From JAWLEP01 sp964553045 (GTDB lineage Bacteria > Fermentibacterota > Fermentibacteria > Fermentibacterales > JCC-6), in contig CAZKJG010000002.1 of assembly GCA_964553045.1 (NCBI GenBank), positions 62,001 to 126,000 on the forward strand: a DNA stretch of 64,000 bases. The letters are read 5' to 3'. The notes beneath the pieces were generated by a model. That model made no database searches, was not told the origin of the DNA, and saw nothing but the letters and a program-made list of their open reading frames with translations. Below, piece by piece: positions 61,317 through 64,000 of this stretch (within the stretch, counting starts at the first letter, position 1; each line of letters opens with the position of its first letter). The position numbers and the translations under genes were made by a program.

Positions 61317-61856
61317 ATGGACGGCGGATTCATGGAGCTGCTGCGGAGAAGGAGGAGCATACGCCGCTACGAGGACAGACCCGTGGAGAGCGGAAAGAGA
61401 GACCTGCTGGTGGAGGCCGCCCTGCGGTCGCCATCCTCCCGGGGGATCAACCCCTGGAGGTTCGTCTTCGCCGAGGACCGGAAGACGATTGCGGAGATGT
61501 CGCGCTGCAAGGGCCACGGATCGGCCTTTTTGAAGGGAGCACCCCTGGCCGTTGCCGTCTTCGGGCGGGAGGAGGAGTCCGACGTCTGGGTGGAGGACTG
61601 CTCCATAGCGTCCATTGTCCTGCAGCTGGCGGCGGAGTCCCTGGGCCTGGGCAGCTGCTGGGTTCAGGTGCGAAACCGCTCGCGGGAGGACGGAAGCAGC
61701 TCTTCGAAATACCTTCGTGAGCTGCTGGGAGTGCCCGAGGGCTATCGGGCGGAGTCGGTGATCGGCATTGGATACCCGGCGGAGAGCCTGCCCCCGCACC
61801 CGAAGGCCTCCCTGGAGAGGCACAAGGTGCATATGGAGAGCTGGTCCGGGGAGTAG
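61317..61856 (+). CDS. nitroreductase-family FMN oxidoreductase
   Basis: 179 residues. FMELLRRRRSIRRYEDRPVE is the conserved FMN-binding N-terminus (RRSxRxY), followed by AALRSPSSRGINPWRFVF (the PSaxNxQPW block), FLKGAPLAVAVFG, and ESLGLGSCWVQVRNR, ending in VIGIGYPAESLPPHPKASLERHKVH. AAGGGG lies 4 nt before the ATG. Such enzymes reduce nitro compounds or quinones with NAD(P)H; the physiological substrate is unclear. It lies 18 bp after the SLOG gene. Confidence 0.9.
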   Translation: MDGGFMELLRRRRSIRRYEDRPVESGKRDLLVEAALRSPSSRGINPWRFVFAEDRKTIAEMSRCKGHGSAFLKGAPLAVAVFGREEESDVWVEDCSIASIVLQLAAESLGLGSCWVQVRNRSREDGSSSSKYLRELLGVPEGYRAESVIGIGYPAESLPPHPKASLERHKVHMESWSGE

Positions 61857-61940
61857 GCGCCGGAGACATTCTAAGTGGCTGTTTGAGCTGGGGCCCGGCC
61901 CGGGCTCCACGGAGGGGGACTTGAGGGAAGGAGGAACGCC

Positions 61941-62285
61941 GTGCCGATGGTATCCGTAAGGACCGACGTGGCCCCCGGCGGAGACGGCGGTGAGCTGATG
62001 GCCGAGCTCTCCGCTGCCGTCGCCGAGGAGCTGGGCAAGCCCGAGGACTACGTAATGGTGGAGCTACAGGGGGCCGAGATGCTGATGGGGGGCCGCAGCG
62101 GCCCCGCCGCCGCCGTGGATGTGAGGAGCATCGGCGGTCTGGGCCGGGAGACCAACGGCAGGCTGGCCGAGCGGATCACCTCTATCCTCCAGAGCCGGTT
62201 GGGAGTTGAGCGGGACAGGGCCTACATCGTTTTCACTTCCGTGGGCGGCGAGAGCTGGGCCTGGAAGGGCAGCACCTTCAGGTAG
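61941..62285 (+). CDS. MIF-like tautomerase (phenylpyruvate tautomerase family)
   Basis: 114 residues starting MPMVSVRTDVAPGGDGGEL. The GTG at 61941 (AAGGAGG 6 nt upstream) leaves Pro2 as the N-terminal residue after Met removal, as required for the catalytic base. ELSAAVAEELGKPEDYVMVEL, MGGRSGPAAAVDVRSIGGLG and AYIVFTSVGGESWAWKGSTF match the MIF family closely. A small trimeric enzyme that tautomerises phenylpyruvate or related keto acids; the physiological role in bacteria is mostly unknown. Confidence 0.92.
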   Translation: MPMVSVRTDVAPGGDGGELMAELSAAVAEELGKPEDYVMVELQGAEMLMGGRSGPAAAVDVRSIGGLGRETNGRLAERITSILQSRLGVERDRAYIVFTSVGGESWAWKGSTFR

Positions 62286-62353
62286 CCGCCCCGCCTCCGT
62301 TTTTCTTGGTCGATATCCTACCCATCTAGTAGGTTCACGGCGGAGGTGGAAGC

Positions 62354-64000
62354 ATGTGCGGAGTTCACGGAGTCGTGACCCCTTCGCTGTCGCGGGAGGA
62401 GACCGCCGCCCGTCTGAAGCGCATGGGCTCGGTGCAGCGGCACAGGGGACCGGACGACGCCGGGGGACGTGTCTACGACCGGGGCGGCCGGACGATTGGA
62501 CTGGGCTTCGTACGCCTCTCCATAATCGACCTGGCCGGGGGCATGCAGCCCATCGAGAGCCCGGCCGACGGCTGCGCCATAGTCTGCAACGGGGAGGTCT
62601 ACAACTACCCCGAGCTGCGGCGCGACCACCTTGCCGGCCAGCCCATGCGGACCCGCAGCGACATCGAGGTGGCCCTTCAACTCTATCGCAGGTACGGCGA
62701 CGGCTTCCTCGACCTCTGCAACGGCATGTACGCCGGAGCGATTCTCGACCAGGCCCGGCATCGGCTGCTCCTCTTTCGCGACCGCTTCGGGATCAAGCCC
62801 CTCTACTACGCCGAGACGGAGGAGGGTCTCTTCTTCGCCAGCGAGATCGGCGCCCTTCTGGCCGGCAGCGGCATACGGCCCGAGCTGGACCCCGACGCCC
62901 TTCCCCTCTACCTGGCCTACAGGTTCGTTCCCGGTGAGGACACCGCCCTCCGGGGGGTCCGCAGGCTGCCTCCCGGGTGCCTGATGGAGGTGAACCTGCG
63001 GACCGGAGCATTCGAGGTGCGCCGCTACTGGGAGTACCTGCCGGGGTCGGGTAGGGAGCGTATGGGGAGCGGGGAGGCCCGGGAGCTCTTCGTAGAGCTT
63101 CTGCGGGACGCGGTGCGCATCAGGCTGCGCTCCGACGTGGAGGTGGGAGCCTTCGTAAGCGGAGGCATCGACTCCTCCTCCGTGGCCTCCCTGGCGGCGG
63201 AGGCTCAGCCGGACATACGGCTGTTCACCATCTCCTTCGCCGAGCCCGAGTACGACGAGCTTCCCATGGTCCGCAGCATGATGCGGGCCATGCCCGAGAT
63301 GTTCGGAAGCGCCCGGCTGGAGCACGGGCTCTGCTCCCGCCACAGCCTGCGGGAGCTGCCGGCCATCGTCCGCTCCATGGGGGAGCTAATCTCCCTGGGA
63401 ACCGTCCTTCCCACCGACCAGGTCTGCAGAATGGCGGCGGAGAGGGTGAAGGTGGTGGTGACCGGCGAGGGGGCCGACGAGGTGTTCGCCGGCTACCGGA
63501 AGTTCCTGCTGGAGGCTGCCGCCGCCGAGCTGGAGGAGACGGGCTCGTTTCCATCCCGGTTGGAGGTGGACCCCGAGGATCTCTCCTCCTACATGGACCG
63601 CCGGGGAAGGGACTCCGTCTCCGCCCACGCCGGAACCGAGGCCCTGTTCCGGGGCCGGGAGCTGGCCCGCATCCTGGGCCGGCCGGCGGGAAGCGTCCGC
63701 CTGCCTGAGGCGGCGGTGCCGGACCTCGGGCGGATTGGCCACCCCCTGGACAGGATGCTGGCCCTGGAGTGCCGCACACGCCTGCCGGACTACGTGGTGG
63801 CCAGGCTGGACAGGCTCTCCATGCGCCATTCCCTGGAGGCCAGGACCCCCTACCTGGACTACCGGCTGGCGGAGCTGGCCGGCTCGCTGCATCCGGAGGA
63901 CAAAGTGGACCTGTCCCGCGCCATGGGCAAGGCCCTCTGCCGGGACGCCCTCCTGGAGGCCGGCGTTGTGGACCGTGACACGGCCCTGCGCCGCAAGCAG
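62354..64000 (+). CDS. asnB: asparagine synthetase (glutamine-hydrolysing), partial at right edge
   Basis: 549 codons visible, running off the window without a stop; full enzymes are ~600-650. GGAGG lies 7 nt before the ATG. Class II glutaminase with Cys2 (MCGVHGVVTP), then RHRGPDDAG, LGFVRLSIIDLAGGMQPI, CNGEVYNYPELR and FRDRFGIKPLYYA. The synthetase domain has the ATP pyrophosphatase loop GAFVSGGIDSSSVASLA, VVVTGEGADEVFAGYRKF and RLDRLSMRHSLEARTPYLDYRLAELA. It makes asparagine from aspartate, glutamine and ATP; AsnB homologues also amidate cell-surface sugars. It follows the MIF gene by 68 bp. Confidence 0.95.
   Translation, partial: MCGVHGVVTPSLSREETAARLKRMGSVQRHRGPDDAGGRVYDRGGRTIGLGFVRLSIIDLAGGMQPIESPADGCAIVCNGEVYNYPELRRDHLAGQPMRTRSDIEVALQLYRRYGDGFLDLCNGMYAGAILDQARHRLLLFRDRFGIKPLYYAETEEGLFFASEIGALLAGSGIRPELDPDALPLYLAYRFVPGEDTALRGVRRLPPGCLMEVNLRTGAFEVRRYWEYLPGSGRERMGSGEARELFVELLRDAVRIRLRSDVEVGAFVSGGIDSSSVASLAAEAQPDIRLFTISFAEPEYDELPMVRSMMRAMPEMFGSARLEHGLCSRHSLRELPAIVRSMGELISLGTVLPTDQVCRMAAERVKVVVTGEGADEVFAGYRKFLLEAAAAELEETGSFPSRLEVDPEDLSSYMDRRGRDSVSAHAGTEALFRGRELARILGRPAGSVRLPEAAVPDLGRIGHPLDRMLALECRTRLPDYVVARLDRLSMRHSLEARTPYLDYRLAELAGSLHPEDKVDLSRAMGKALCRDALLEAGVVDRDTALRRKQ

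Overview
The window is a 64 kb stretch of high-GC, densely packed bacterial chromosome. It contains two runs of exactly 100 N, so it is a scaffold, probably from a metagenome. Three large secreted proteins (a beta-propeller protein, an M1 peptidase and a C1 peptidase) end in the same kind of FlgD-like/Por-type C-terminal domain (NPxxG ... VYDxxGRxV ... LxxGxYLVR). A LpxL-type acyltransferase and the remains of a TonB-dependent receptor point to an outer membrane. Arg AGG and Ile ATA codons are common. Together this suggests a diderm of the FCB group, most likely an uncultivated candidate lineage (Fermentibacterota-like is my best guess). That placement is inference; there is no rRNA gene here to test it.

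Layout. 0-8.5 kb: secreted and envelope genes (beta-propeller protein, LpxL-like acyltransferase, a TagD/TagB-like glycerol-phosphate pair, M1 peptidase, CorA, left-handed beta-helix acyltransferase). 8.7-12.4 kb: site-2 protease, universal stress protein and a LuxR/NarX-type two-component pair. 12.6-20.5 kb: secondary alcohol dehydrogenase, a degenerate glucokinase-like protein, superoxide reductase, LepA, a lipoprotein, a DUF1838 protein, HemW and a sulfotransferase. 20.6-32.4 kb is an accessory-looking segment. It holds an AT-richer BrnT/BrnA module with an almost leaderless promoter, a group II intron that has lost its reverse transcriptase, a P-type ATPase shortened by two in-frame deletions, and PurD and GNAT stumps. 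It also holds intact Fpg, a three-domain trehalose enzyme (beta-phosphoglucomutase, OtsB, GH65) and a baeRF protein, and ends with tRNA-Arg(CCT) followed by a hairpin-bearing tandem repeat that breaks the assembly.

32.4-37.8 kb carries a secreted C1 peptidase and a large hybrid histidine kinase with a periplasmic solute-binding sensor. 38-44.6 kb is a complete tight histidine operon on the minus strand: hisG-hisC-hisB-hisH-hisF-hisAIE-hisD. hisA, hisI and hisE are fused in one gene. The operon is preceded by two consecutive attenuator modules, each with a short His-rich leader peptide followed by a GC hairpin and a T-run. This tandem arrangement is the most interesting regulatory structure in the window.

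45-64 kb is mixed: a LysA-family decarboxylase, a frameshifted CAP lipoprotein, a CPBP protease, methyltransferases, small secreted and lipoprotein genes, an S9 peptidase, a collapsed TonB receptor, an ASST-like protein, a thioesterase, an MFS transporter, a SLOG protein, a nitroreductase, a MIF-type tautomerase, and an asparagine synthetase that runs off the right edge. A recurring theme is gene remnants made by internal deletion (ATPase, TonB receptor, PurD/GNAT, intron reverse transcriptase) next to healthy biosynthetic genes.
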